Origin: Obesumbacterium proteus | GTDB lineage: Bacteria; Pseudomonadota; Gammaproteobacteria; Enterobacterales; Enterobacteriaceae | NCBI RefSeq assembly: GCF_001586165.1 | Contig: NZ_CP014608.1 | Location: 1,054,001-1,118,000, forward strand | Reading direction: 5' to 3' | Length of the DNA: 64,000 nt | Shown: positions 8,901-16,342 of the stretch, one piece after another | Layout: the number at the start of each line of letters is the position of its first letter | How positions within the stretch are numbered: the first letter of the stretch is position 1 | Made by a program: the position numbers and the translations under genes | The notes under the pieces: model-generated | What the model saw: the letters and a program-made list of their open reading frames with translations, nothing else | Databases searched by the model: none | What the model was told of the DNA's origin: nothing

Positions 8901-9506
8901 ATGGAACTTGGTCTATTTCTTTCAATGCTAGGGTTTTTGTGGGTAGCGGCGATCACGCCTGGGCCAAATAATATGCTGCTGACCTCGTCGGGGGCGAACT
9001 TTGGCTTTATGCGCTCGGTGCCGTTGATGCTGGGTATTATGCTTGGAATGCAGTCGCTGCTGCTTTTAGTAGCGTTTGGCGTTGGTAGCCTGCTGCTGGT
9101 TTACCCTACGTTGCATACCGCCCTAAAAATATTGGGTAGCTTATATCTGCTGTATATCGCTTGGAAAATCGCGACCTCCAGCTATGAAAAACTCGACCCC
9201 ACGGCGGTAAAAGTTAAAAAACCGGTTAATTGGTATCAAGGCTGGTTGCTTCAATTCTTGAATCCCAAAGCGTGGCTGATGGGATTAGGTGCCGTCGCCA
9301 GTTTTAGCCTTGCGGGTACTGAATATAATCATTCCATTATTGCGATCAGCGTCGCGATGTTTTTGGTTAATTTAGTCTCCGGCATTATTTGGCTAGGTTT
9401 TGGCACCGTGATTGGTCGCTTGCTGAACAGCCGTCGCGCTTGGTTTACGTTTAACATCTCCATGGGATTGCTGACCGCAGCCTGTGTCTTGCTCATTTGG
9501 CACTGA
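8901..9506 (+). CDS. LysE/RhtB family amino-acid exporter
   Basis: A 201-residue inner-membrane protein with about six hydrophobic segments, the usual size for the LysE/RhtB translocator family. The family signature TPGPNN is at residues 19-24, and a second conserved loop FLNPKAW is at about residues 119-125. Members export amino acids or related small metabolites; which one cannot be told here. It stands alone, divergent from yheT and ahead of tauABCD, with a hairpin between. Confidence 0.88.
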   Translation: MELGLFLSMLGFLWVAAITPGPNNMLLTSSGANFGFMRSVPLMLGIMLGMQSLLLLVAFGVGSLLLVYPTLHTALKILGSLYLLYIAWKIATSSYEKLDPTAVKVKKPVNWYQGWLLQFLNPKAWLMGLGAVASFSLAGTEYNHSIIAISVAMFLVNLVSGIIWLGFGTVIGRLLNSRRAWFTFNISMGLLTAACVLLIWH

Positions 9507-9513
9507 TTCAGAT

Positions 9514-9533
9514 GTCTCCAGCTCGCTGGAGAC
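9514..9533 (+). terminator. hairpin after LysE-family gene
   Basis: GTCTCCAG and CTGGAGAC form an 8-bp stem with a 4-nt loop just after the stop codon. No strong T-run follows immediately, so it is a possible but not a textbook intrinsic terminator. Confidence 0.5.
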
Positions 9534-9720
9534 GCGTTCATTTCTTCAATGTGATATGCCGTCGATAACATTGACCCTAGCCGCTCAGACGCCAAACTTC
9601 AATTATCTCTATTTGGAATAAAGAATAATTTTTTATTCCTTCTTAACTAAATTTCGCTCAGCTAAAACTGTGTTCAACGCGGGGCATTGTGCTCCTGACT
9701 CAGAAAAATAAGCGGAGCAG
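9534..9720 (+). promoter_or_regulatory. tauABCD upstream control region
   Basis: An AT-rich interval (about 9600-9660) precedes tauA. In E. coli tauABCD is activated by the LysR-type proteins Cbl and CysB under sulfate starvation from this position. I cannot identify their loose sites with confidence. The tauA ribosome-binding site GGAG is at 9714-9717. Confidence 0.4.
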
Positions 9721-9723
9721 ATG

Positions 9724-10722
9724 ATGGCGAACAAACCTTTTTCTTTACGTAGCGTGGCTGCGTTTCTCACCCTCTCTTTAGCCGCAACGAGCGCATATGC
9801 ACTTGATGTGACCGTGGCGTATCAAACTTCCGCAGAACCGGCCAAAGTGGCACAGGCGGATAACGCCTTTGCCAAAGCCTCAGGCGCGAAGGTGGATTGG
9901 CGTAAGTTCGACAGCGGTTCAAGCGTAGTGAAAGCTTTAGCTTCCGGCGACGTGCAGATTGGTAATATTGGCTCTAGCCCGTTGGCCGCAGCGGTGAGCC
10001 AAGGCTTGCCGATTGAAGTTTTTCTGCTGGCCTCTCAGTTGGGGAACTCAGAAGCGCTGGTGGTGAAAAAAGAGATTAAATCTCCGCAGGATCTTATCGG
10101 TAAGCGTATTGCCGTTCCTTTCGTTTCAACCACGCACTACAGCCTGCTTGCGGCGCTTAAGCATTGGGGAATCAAACCCGATCAGCTCACCATTTTAAAC
10201 CTTCAGCCACCGGCGATTGCTGCGGCGTGGCAGCGCGGTGATATCGATGGCGCTTATGTTTGGGCGCCTGCGGTTAACGAATTGGTGAAAACCGGCAGCG
10301 TGTTAACCGACTCAGAACAGGTCGGCAAATGGGGCGCACCGACGCTGGACGTATGGGTAGTACGTAAAGACTTCGCGCAACAGCATCCCGATGTAGTAAC
10401 GGCTTTTGCGCGCACGACGTTAGCGGCGCAGAAGGCCTATTTGGCCGCGCCCGAGCAGTGGCTGCAAGACGGACAGAATGTCGACAAGCTCTCCAAGCTG
10501 AGCGGTGTTCCGCAAGATCAGGTTCCAGGATTGGTGAAGGGAAACCGTTATCTGCCCGTTGCTGAGCAGGTTAATGAGTTGGGCCAGCCGGTAGATAAAG
10601 CCATTCATGATACCGCCGTGTTTTTACAGCAGCAGGGCAAAATTCCTCAGGTGGCAGCAGATTATCGTAGCTTCGTGAATAACCAGTTTGTGAAGCAAGT
10701 GCAGGCTGAGCCTCAGTCATAA
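9724..10722 (+). CDS. tauA: taurine ABC transporter, periplasmic binding protein TauA
   Basis: A 332-residue solute-binding protein for taurine. It has a signal peptide (about residues 1-26, SLRSVAAFLTLSLAATSAYA then cleavage) followed by the NMT1/TauA-type two-lobe fold; the motif SGSSVVKALASGDVQIGNIG is typical of sulfonate-binding proteins. First gene of tauABCD. The ATG at 9724 has better spacing from GGAG than the one at 9721; the difference is one residue. Taurine imported by TauABC is cleaved in the cytoplasm by TauD to release sulfite for cysteine synthesis. Confidence 0.93.
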   Translation: MANKPFSLRSVAAFLTLSLAATSAYALDVTVAYQTSAEPAKVAQADNAFAKASGAKVDWRKFDSGSSVVKALASGDVQIGNIGSSPLAAAVSQGLPIEVFLLASQLGNSEALVVKKEIKSPQDLIGKRIAVPFVSTTHYSLLAALKHWGIKPDQLTILNLQPPAIAAAWQRGDIDGAYVWAPAVNELVKTGSVLTDSEQVGKWGAPTLDVWVVRKDFAQQHPDVVTAFARTTLAAQKAYLAAPEQWLQDGQNVDKLSKLSGVPQDQVPGLVKGNRYLPVAEQVNELGQPVDKAIHDTAVFLQQQGKIPQVAADYRSFVNNQFVKQVQAEPQS

Positions 10723-10732
10723 GGAGTTACCC

Positions 10733-11515
10733 ATGCTGTCAGTGAATCATCTCAGTGCTTCCTATGATGGGAAACCTGTTCTGGAAGACGTCTCATTACA
10801 AATTGCGAGTGGGCAACTGGTGGTGGTGCTCGGGCCGTCTGGGTGTGGGAAAACCACGTTATTGAATCTGGTTGCGGGCTTTAGTCAGCCAGATTCGGGT
10901 TCAATAACGTTGTCTGGTCGCGAAGTTACAGGGCCAAGCGCGGAACGCGGCGTGGTATTTCAAAATGAAGGCCTGTTGCCGTGGCGAAATGTTTTAGCAA
11001 ACGTGGTGTTTGGTTTGCAGCTACAAGGTGTAGCACGCGATGAACGAAGCGCTATCGCGCTACGGATGCTGCGCTTGGTTGGGCTGGAAGGTTACGAACG
11101 GCACTTCATCTGGCAGCTATCGGGCGGAATGCGCCAGCGGGTGGGGATCGCCCGAGCACTGGCGGCGAACCCTCAGCTGTTGTTATTGGATGAGCCTTTT
11201 GGCGCGCTCGATGCTTTCACGCGTGAACAAATGCAAGAGTTGCTGCTGGGCGTGTGGCGTAAAACGGGTAAACAGATCTTGCTGATTACCCATGACATTG
11301 AAGAAGCGGTGTTTTTAGCCTCTGAACTGATCCTGTTGTCGCCGGGGCCGGGACGCATTGTTGAACGCTTGGCGCTGAATTTTGGCCAGCGCTATGCCGA
11401 TGGTGAGCCATGCCGAGCGATTAAATCCGATCCCGCGTTTATTGAACGTCGTGAATATGTGCTTAGTCGCGTCTTCGAGCGGCGGACACCACATGCGCAA
11501 GGAGTTTGGTCATGA
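10733..11515 (+). CDS. tauB: taurine ABC transporter, ATP-binding protein TauB
   Basis: A 260-residue ABC ATPase that powers taurine import. Walker A GPSGCGKTT is at residues 34-42, the signature LSGGMRQRVGIARAL at about 127-141, and Walker B LLLLDEPFGALD shortly after, with the H-loop in the LLITHDIEEA segment. It starts 10 bp after tauA with AAGGAG upstream, and its stop overlaps the tauC start as ATGA. Confidence 0.94.
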   Translation: MLSVNHLSASYDGKPVLEDVSLQIASGQLVVVLGPSGCGKTTLLNLVAGFSQPDSGSITLSGREVTGPSAERGVVFQNEGLLPWRNVLANVVFGLQLQGVARDERSAIALRMLRLVGLEGYERHFIWQLSGGMRQRVGIARALAANPQLLLLDEPFGALDAFTREQMQELLLGVWRKTGKQILLITHDIEEAVFLASELILLSPGPGRIVERLALNFGQRYADGEPCRAIKSDPAFIERREYVLSRVFERRTPHAQGVWS

Positions 11516-12357
11516 GTCTTCATTCCACGTTGAAGAGTAATACTGCCGATAACACGCACAAAGCAGCCATATACCAAAAGAAAAGCGCTCTCCCATCAAA
11601 CGTGGTCATCAGCGCACTCACGCTGCTGGCCATTTTATTGGTGTGGTGGGGCGTAACCGCGATGCAGCTTATCAGTCCGCTGTTCTTACCCGCGCCTCAG
11701 CAGGTACTTAAGCAACTGGTGAGCATCAGTACACAAGGTTTTATGGATGCGACGTTGGGGCAACATTTAGCCGCTAGCCTTGGTCGCATTCTGGTCGCGC
11801 TGCTTGCCGCTGTGGTTATTGGTGTTCCCGTGGGAATTGCGATGGGGCTCAATCCCACCGTGCGCGGTATTTTAGACCCCATTATTGAAATCTATCGTCC
11901 GGTGCCGCCGCTGGCCTATCTTCCGTTGATGGTTATCTGGTTTGGCATTGGTGAAACATCCAAGATATTGCTGATTTATCTCGCAATTTTTGCGCCTGTC
12001 ACATTGGCCGCTGCTGCGGGTGTGCGGAGCGTCGAGCAGGTGCGTGTGCGAGCGGCTCAAGCGTTAGGGGCAAATCGCTGGCAGGTGTTGTGGTATGTCG
12101 TGCTTCCCAATGCCTTGCCGGAGATTTTAACGGGCTTACGCATTGGGCTTGGCGTGGGCTGGTCTACGCTGGTGGCCGCAGAGCTGATTGCCGCTACGCG
12201 CGGTTTAGGATTTATGATTCAGTCCGCTGGTGAATTTTTAGCTACGGATGTTGTTATCGCTGGCATTAGCGTTATCGCGTTGATTGCTTTTGCATTGGAA
12301 TTGGGCCTGAGAGCCTTGCAGCGCCGCTTAACCCCGTGGCATGGAGTGAAAAAATGA
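11512..12357 (+). CDS. tauC: taurine ABC transporter, permease TauC
   Basis: A 281-residue inner-membrane permease of the BPD transport family. The first 30 residues are polar; about six membrane segments follow. The EAA loop that contacts TauB is visible as VRAAQALGANRWQVLWYVVLP. The ATG at 11512, overlapping the tauB stop as ATGA and preceded by GGAG at 11501-11504, is preferred to a TTG at 11506. It overlaps tauD by four bases. Confidence 0.94.
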   Translation: MSLHSTLKSNTADNTHKAAIYQKKSALPSNVVISALTLLAILLVWWGVTAMQLISPLFLPAPQQVLKQLVSISTQGFMDATLGQHLAASLGRILVALLAAVVIGVPVGIAMGLNPTVRGILDPIIEIYRPVPPLAYLPLMVIWFGIGETSKILLIYLAIFAPVTLAAAAGVRSVEQVRVRAAQALGANRWQVLWYVVLPNALPEILTGLRIGLGVGWSTLVAAELIAATRGLGFMIQSAGEFLATDVVIAGISVIALIAFALELGLRALQRRLTPWHGVKK

Positions 12358-13223
12358 ATGAACGTCTCGCAATTCAGCCTTTAAGCCCTGCCATTGGCGC
12401 AGTTGTTAGCAATATAGACCTCACCCGCCCGCTGAGTGATTCACAGTTTGAACAGCTCTATCATTCGCTGCTAAAGCATCAGGTACTGTTTGCGCGTGGG
12501 CAGGCTATTACGCCGTTACAGCAGCGCGAGCTAGCATCACGTTTTGGCGATCTGCATATACATCCTGTCTATCCGCATGCGGCGGGCGTGGAGGAGATCA
12601 TTGAGCTCGACACGCATAACGATAATCCTCCGGACAACGATAATTGGCATACTGATGTGACCTTTATCGAGAATCCTCCACTGGGCGCAATTTTGGCCGC
12701 CAAACGTCTGCCAGAGGTGGGCGGTGATACGCTGTGGTCGAGCGGCATTGCCGCCTTCGAGGCGCTTTCACCTCAGCTCAAGATATTATTGAGTGGTCTG
12801 CAAGCCGAGCATGATTTTGAAAAGTCGTTCCCTGAATATAAGCATCTGCGTTCGGAAGAGGAACATCAACGCTGGCAGCAGGCAAAACGTCAGCATCCGC
12901 CGCTGTTGCATCCGGTGGTGCGAACGCATCCTGTGAGCGGGCGCCAGGCGCTATTTGTAAACGAAGGATTTACCACGCGTCTGGTGGGTATCCCTCAGCA
13001 GGAAGGTGGTGCGCTGTTACAGTTCCTTTTCCGGCATACGACGAAGCCTGAATTCCAAGTTCGCTGGCGTTGGCAGCAAGACGATATCGCGATTTGGGAT
13101 AACCGCGTGACGCAGCACTATGCCAATGCAGACTATTTGCCTCAGCGCCGGATTATGCATCGAGCGACTATTCTGGGGGATAAGCCGTTTTATCGCAGCG
13201 AACGAAGGGTGCTTAGAGACTGA
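12354..13223 (+). CDS. tauD: taurine dioxygenase TauD
   Basis: Fe(II)/2-oxoglutarate-dependent dioxygenase that hydroxylates taurine, which then breaks down to sulfite and aminoacetaldehyde. 289 residues. The facial triad is present: H99 and D101 in NDNWHTDVTF, numbered as in E. coli TauD, and the distal His in RIMHRATILGD, with a following Arg region for 2-oxoglutarate. The ATG at 12354 overlaps the tauC stop (ATGA) and gives MNERLAIQPL. Last gene of the operon. Confidence 0.95.
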   Translation: MNERLAIQPLSPAIGAVVSNIDLTRPLSDSQFEQLYHSLLKHQVLFARGQAITPLQQRELASRFGDLHIHPVYPHAAGVEEIIELDTHNDNPPDNDNWHTDVTFIENPPLGAILAAKRLPEVGGDTLWSSGIAAFEALSPQLKILLSGLQAEHDFEKSFPEYKHLRSEEEHQRWQQAKRQHPPLLHPVVRTHPVSGRQALFVNEGFTTRLVGIPQQEGGALLQFLFRHTTKPEFQVRWRWQQDDIAIWDNRVTQHYANADYLPQRRIMHRATILGDKPFYRSERRVLRD

Positions 13224-13249
13224 TACACAACAGATTCCAGCCAACGAAC

Positions 13250-13273
13250 GAGGTATTCCTAGTGGAATACCTC
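13250..13273. terminator. 10-bp perfect hairpin between tauD and hok
   Basis: GAGGTATTCC and GGAATACCTC form a perfect 10-bp stem around a 4-nt loop, in the 63 bp between the convergent tauD and hok genes. There is no T-run on either side. It could help end both transcripts or protect the 3' end of the hok mRNA. Confidence 0.5.
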
Positions 13274-13286
13274 GACGTAAGGCCAC

Positions 13287-13439
13287 TTACCGTTTAGATG
13301 CGTAGGCTAAAACGGCGGCAACCTCTTTATTACCGTTTTTGATGTGTATTTCACACAGATATCCATGTGTGATCCCAATGAACGCCAGAAGTGTTATACA
13401 GACGATCAATAGACACCAAATAACAGTTTTTTGTGGCAT
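13287..13439 (-). CDS. hok: Hok/Gef family small toxic membrane protein
   Basis: A 50-residue type I toxin of the Hok family. One membrane segment spans about residues 6-24 (VIWCLLIVCITLLAFIGI), and the family features are all present: C9 and C14 in that segment, the LCEIHI motif with C29-E30, and the C-terminal EVAAVLAY stretch. When made, Hok proteins insert in the inner membrane and collapse its potential. The ATG at 13439 gives MPQKTVIWCL and has AAGGAAAAGG upstream; an in-frame upward extension exists but is not supported. An overlapping mok-like frame and an antisense RNA make this look like a complete hok/sok locus. It is absent from this site in E. coli K-12. Confidence 0.88.
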   Translation of the reverse strand: MPQKTVIWCLLIVCITLLAFIGITHGYLCEIHIKNGNKEVAAVLAYASKR

Positions 13440-13557
13440 TTTTTGGTTTTCCTTTTCCTTGTTTTGCAACGGGGAAGAGGCTAACCTCACACTGTTGGGT
13501 ATGAGGGTTGGCCTCACCTTGATTTAATATCAGGTGGGGCTTTTTCCTATCTGCCAT
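13351..13557 (-). CDS. mok-like overlapping frame of the hok mRNA
   Basis: A 68-residue open frame that begins just upstream of the Sok-like terminator sequence and overlaps the 5' two thirds of hok in another frame. In plasmid R1, mok is a frame of about 70 codons whose translation is needed for hok translation, and Sok RNA blocks it. Position, length and overlap here fit that scheme. The start MADRKKPH has no strong ribosome-binding site, and the peptide itself probably has no function. Confidence 0.55.
   Translation of the reverse strand: MADRKKPHLILNQGEANPHTQQCEVSLFPVAKQGKGKPKNATKNCYLVSIDRLYNTSGVHWDHTWISV
13491..13546 (+). ncRNA. predicted Sok-like antisense RNA
   Basis: Opposite the hok/mok leader there is a compact transcription unit. 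A possible promoter has TTGTTT at 13459-13464 and TAACCT at 13482-13487 with a 17-bp spacer; both hexamers are moderate matches. A good intrinsic terminator follows: GCCTCACC (13511-13518) pairs with GGTGGGGC (13533-13540), extended by TGAT/ATCA, then five T at 13541-13545. The predicted RNA is about 55 nt, close to known Sok RNAs, and would pair with the mok initiation region. The 5' end is inferred. Confidence 0.65.
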
Positions 13558-13708
13558 ACCACTCTATGCTTAAGACAGACAGTCCTAAGCACCCAAGCGC
13601 AGAGTAAATGCGCTTTCGGGGGCTTAACAGCGGGTTTGTGAGATTATGCGAAGTGGATTCCAGCGAATATTTCATCGCTGGCAATCAATTACAGCCTCTT
13701 TGCGAGGT

Positions 13709-15637
13709 TTATTCGCTTTCAGCCTCAAAGGCTTGGGTCATGGCTTCTAGCTTTTCCTGCCCATCTAACCATTCCATTTCAGCTTCTTCGAGCGCAGCCT
13801 TGGTTTGATTCTGTTGCTGTAGGCATTCGGTCAGTTCCGCTTTGCGGCTGATGTCATACAGTTCGCTATCGGCCAATTTTTCTTCGAGTACGGCTAGCTG
13901 CGCGCTCAGTTTTTCCATTTGCTGTTCCATCTTCATGATGTGCTTACGGATCGGCTGAGTTTGGGTGCGGAATTCGGCCGCACGGCGCTTTTGATCTTTG
14001 CGCGCTTGAGCGCTGTTTCCGCTAGTTTCGCCTTCGCTTTTATTGGAGACTTGCTGTGCCTGTTGACGTTGCAGGTCAATCATCCACTGTTGATAATCTT
14101 CCAAATCGCCAGCAAACGGCTCAACTTGACCATCGTGTACCAAGTACAGATCGTCGGTCGTTGAACGTAGTAAGTGACGGTCATGGGAAACCACTACCAA
14201 CGCGCCTTCGAAGTCGATAAGGGCTTCGGTCAGCGCTTGGCGCATGTCCAAGTCGAGATGGTTAGTCGGTTCATCGAGCAGTAACAGATTAGGGCGCTGC
14301 CACACGACCAGTGCTAATACCAGACGCGCTTTTTCTCCGCCGGAGAAACGCGCGGTGTGCTCGGTGACTTTATCGCCGCGGAAACCAAAACCACCCAGAT
14401 AGTCACGCAGTTGCTGCTCCGTTTCGCGTGGGGCTATGCGGGTAAGATGCTGCAACGGCGATTCATCTGCGCGTAAATACTCCAACTGATGCTGAGCGAA
14501 GTAGCCCAGCTTCACGCCTTTGGCTAAACCGATTTCGCCTTTTTGCGGTGCCAATTCACCGGCCAACAGCTTGATTAGCGTGGACTTACCCGCGCCGTTG
14601 CGGCCAAGCAGGCCAATGCGAGAACCGGGAACGAGATTCAGCTTGATGGAATCCAAAATGGTTTTGTCACCGTAGCCAGCGCTCACTTTTTCCATCCGCA
14701 GCAATGGATTCGGCAGGCTTTCGGGTTCGCGGAAGCTGAAGTGGAATGGATTATCGACGTGAGCTGGCGCAATGAGCTCCATTCGCTCTAGCATCTTCAC
14801 GCGGCTTTGCGCCTGTTTCGCTTTAGAGGCTTTGGCTTTGAAACGATCGATGTAGCTTTGCAGATGCGCAACGCGCTGCTGCTGGCTTTCATGCATGGAT
14901 TGCTGCTGTGAAAGCTTGGTAGCGCGTTGCAGCTCAAACGATGAATAATTGCCGGTGTACTCGAACATCTGCTCTTGCTCGATATGCAAGATTTTGTCGA
15001 CGATCGGATCGAGGAAATCACGGTCATGGGAGATAAGGATCAATGTGCCGGTATAGCTTTTCAGCCAGCGTTCCAGCCAAATCACCGCATCTAGGTCGAG
15101 GTGGTTGGTGGGCTCATCGAGAAGCAGTAAATCGGAACGGCAAATCAGCGCTTGAGCAAGGTTAAGGCGCATACGCCAGCCGCCGGAGAAGGATTTTACC
15201 GGCTCTTCGAGCTGGCTTTGGCTAAAGCCTAAACCGTGTAGCAGGCTGGAAGCGCGAGAGCGGATTGTCCACGCTTGGATGGCGTCCAGCTTGCCATGCA
15301 CTAATGCGATAGCGTTGCCGTCGTTGCGTTCGTTCGCGTCGTTGAGTTCAGACTCTAGCTGGCGGAATTCACGGTCACCGTCGAGTACATACTCTAAAGC
15401 GGGCACGTCGAGCGCAGGGGTTTCTTGGTTGACCCACGCCAGCGCCCAGTTACCAGGAAAGTTGAAACTGCCGGCATCGGCGCTCATTTCACCTTTTAAC
15501 AGCGACAGCAGCGTTGATTTCCCACAGCCATTTTTACCCACCAGACCGACTTTTTGGCCGGGGTTAACCGTTGCACTGGCATTGTCTAGCAGAACGCGGG
15601 TACCGCGTCGAATTTGTAGCGATGAGAAAACAATCAT
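13709..15637 (-). CDS. yheS: ABC-F family ATPase YheS
   Basis: A 642-residue ABC-F protein with two ATPase domains and no membrane segments. Walker A motifs are GKNGCGKST (residues 34-42) and GRNGAGKST in the second half; signatures are FSGGWRMRL and FSGGEKARL; two DEPTNHLDLD Walker B segments are visible. The interdomain linker and a charged coiled coil at the C-terminus are typical. ABC-F proteins act on ribosomes, affecting the E-site or peptide-bond formation on difficult sequences. It is divergent from kefG, as in E. coli. Confidence 0.95.
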   Translation of the reverse strand: MIVFSSLQIRRGTRVLLDNASATVNPGQKVGLVGKNGCGKSTLLSLLKGEMSADAGSFNFPGNWALAWVNQETPALDVPALEYVLDGDREFRQLESELNDANERNDGNAIALVHGKLDAIQAWTIRSRASSLLHGLGFSQSQLEEPVKSFSGGWRMRLNLAQALICRSDLLLLDEPTNHLDLDAVIWLERWLKSYTGTLILISHDRDFLDPIVDKILHIEQEQMFEYTGNYSSFELQRATKLSQQQSMHESQQQRVAHLQSYIDRFKAKASKAKQAQSRVKMLERMELIAPAHVDNPFHFSFREPESLPNPLLRMEKVSAGYGDKTILDSIKLNLVPGSRIGLLGRNGAGKSTLIKLLAGELAPQKGEIGLAKGVKLGYFAQHQLEYLRADESPLQHLTRIAPRETEQQLRDYLGGFGFRGDKVTEHTARFSGGEKARLVLALVVWQRPNLLLLDEPTNHLDLDMRQALTEALIDFEGALVVVSHDRHLLRSTTDDLYLVHDGQVEPFAGDLEDYQQWMIDLQRQQAQQVSNKSEGETSGNSAQARKDQKRRAAEFRTQTQPIRKHIMKMEQQMEKLSAQLAVLEEKLADSELYDISRKAELTECLQQQNQTKAALEEAEMEWLDGQEKLEAMTQAFEAESE

Positions 15638-15788
15638 AAAGCGCCGTCTATTAGAAATGTGTTAAATTACGGTTGTTTTTGCGTGAACAATAATAAGTTT
15701 TCAGAACACGCACACTATTAATTTTAATCTTAGCGCTGCATGGTAGCTGAAATGCTCACCGATGACGACGCTTTGGGGAGGGGAATAG

Positions 15789-16342
15789 ATGTCGCAGCCA
15801 CCGAAAGTATTGCTGCTGTATGCCCATCCGGAATCACAGGACTCGGTTGCAAACCGAGTTTTACTGCAGCCGGCACAGCAGTTGGAACATGTCACCGTGC
15901 ACGATCTCTACGCGCACTATCCTGATTTTTTTATTGATATTCATCATGAGCAAAAGCTGCTGCGTGAGCATCAAATCATTGTTTTTCAACATCCTCTTTA
16001 TACCTATAGCTGTCCTGCCTTATTGAAAGAGTGGCTGGATCGCGTGTTGTCGCGCGGTTTTGCCAGCGGCGTTGGCGGAAATGCTCTGCGCGGAAAATAT
16101 TGGCGTAGCGTCGTCACAACCGGTGAGCCTGAGGGGGCTTATCAAATGGGGGGTTATAACCGTTACACCATGGATGAAGTTTTGCGTCCATTTGAGCTAA
16201 CGGCAGCCATGTGCCATATGCATTGGATGACGCCAATGGTGGTGTATTGGGCTCGCCGACTTAAGCCAGACTTTTGCAAACGCATGCCAAAGCCTACGGG
16301 CAGTGGTTGGAATCACCTTTGCCTGGAGGCGGTAGCTTATGA
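15789..16342 (+). pseudogene. kefG: KefG, ancillary subunit of KefB; frameshifted as sequenced
   Basis: Flavodoxin-fold quinone oxidoreductase-like subunit needed for full activity of the glutathione-gated K+ efflux system KefB. Residues 1-161 match E. coli KefG (for example the YAHPESQDSVANRVLL and HPLYTYSCPALLKEWLDR segments). After D161 the frame diverges from the family: the expected tail LQTHAKAYGQWLESPL lies in another frame. A run of four T at 16272-16275 where five would keep the frame explains it. With one more T the protein would be 184 residues, exactly the E. coli length, ending at a TGA that overlaps the kefB start (ATGA at 16339). As written, the frame instead runs on to 16505 inside kefB. 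It may be a sequencing error or a real loss. Confidence 0.85.
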
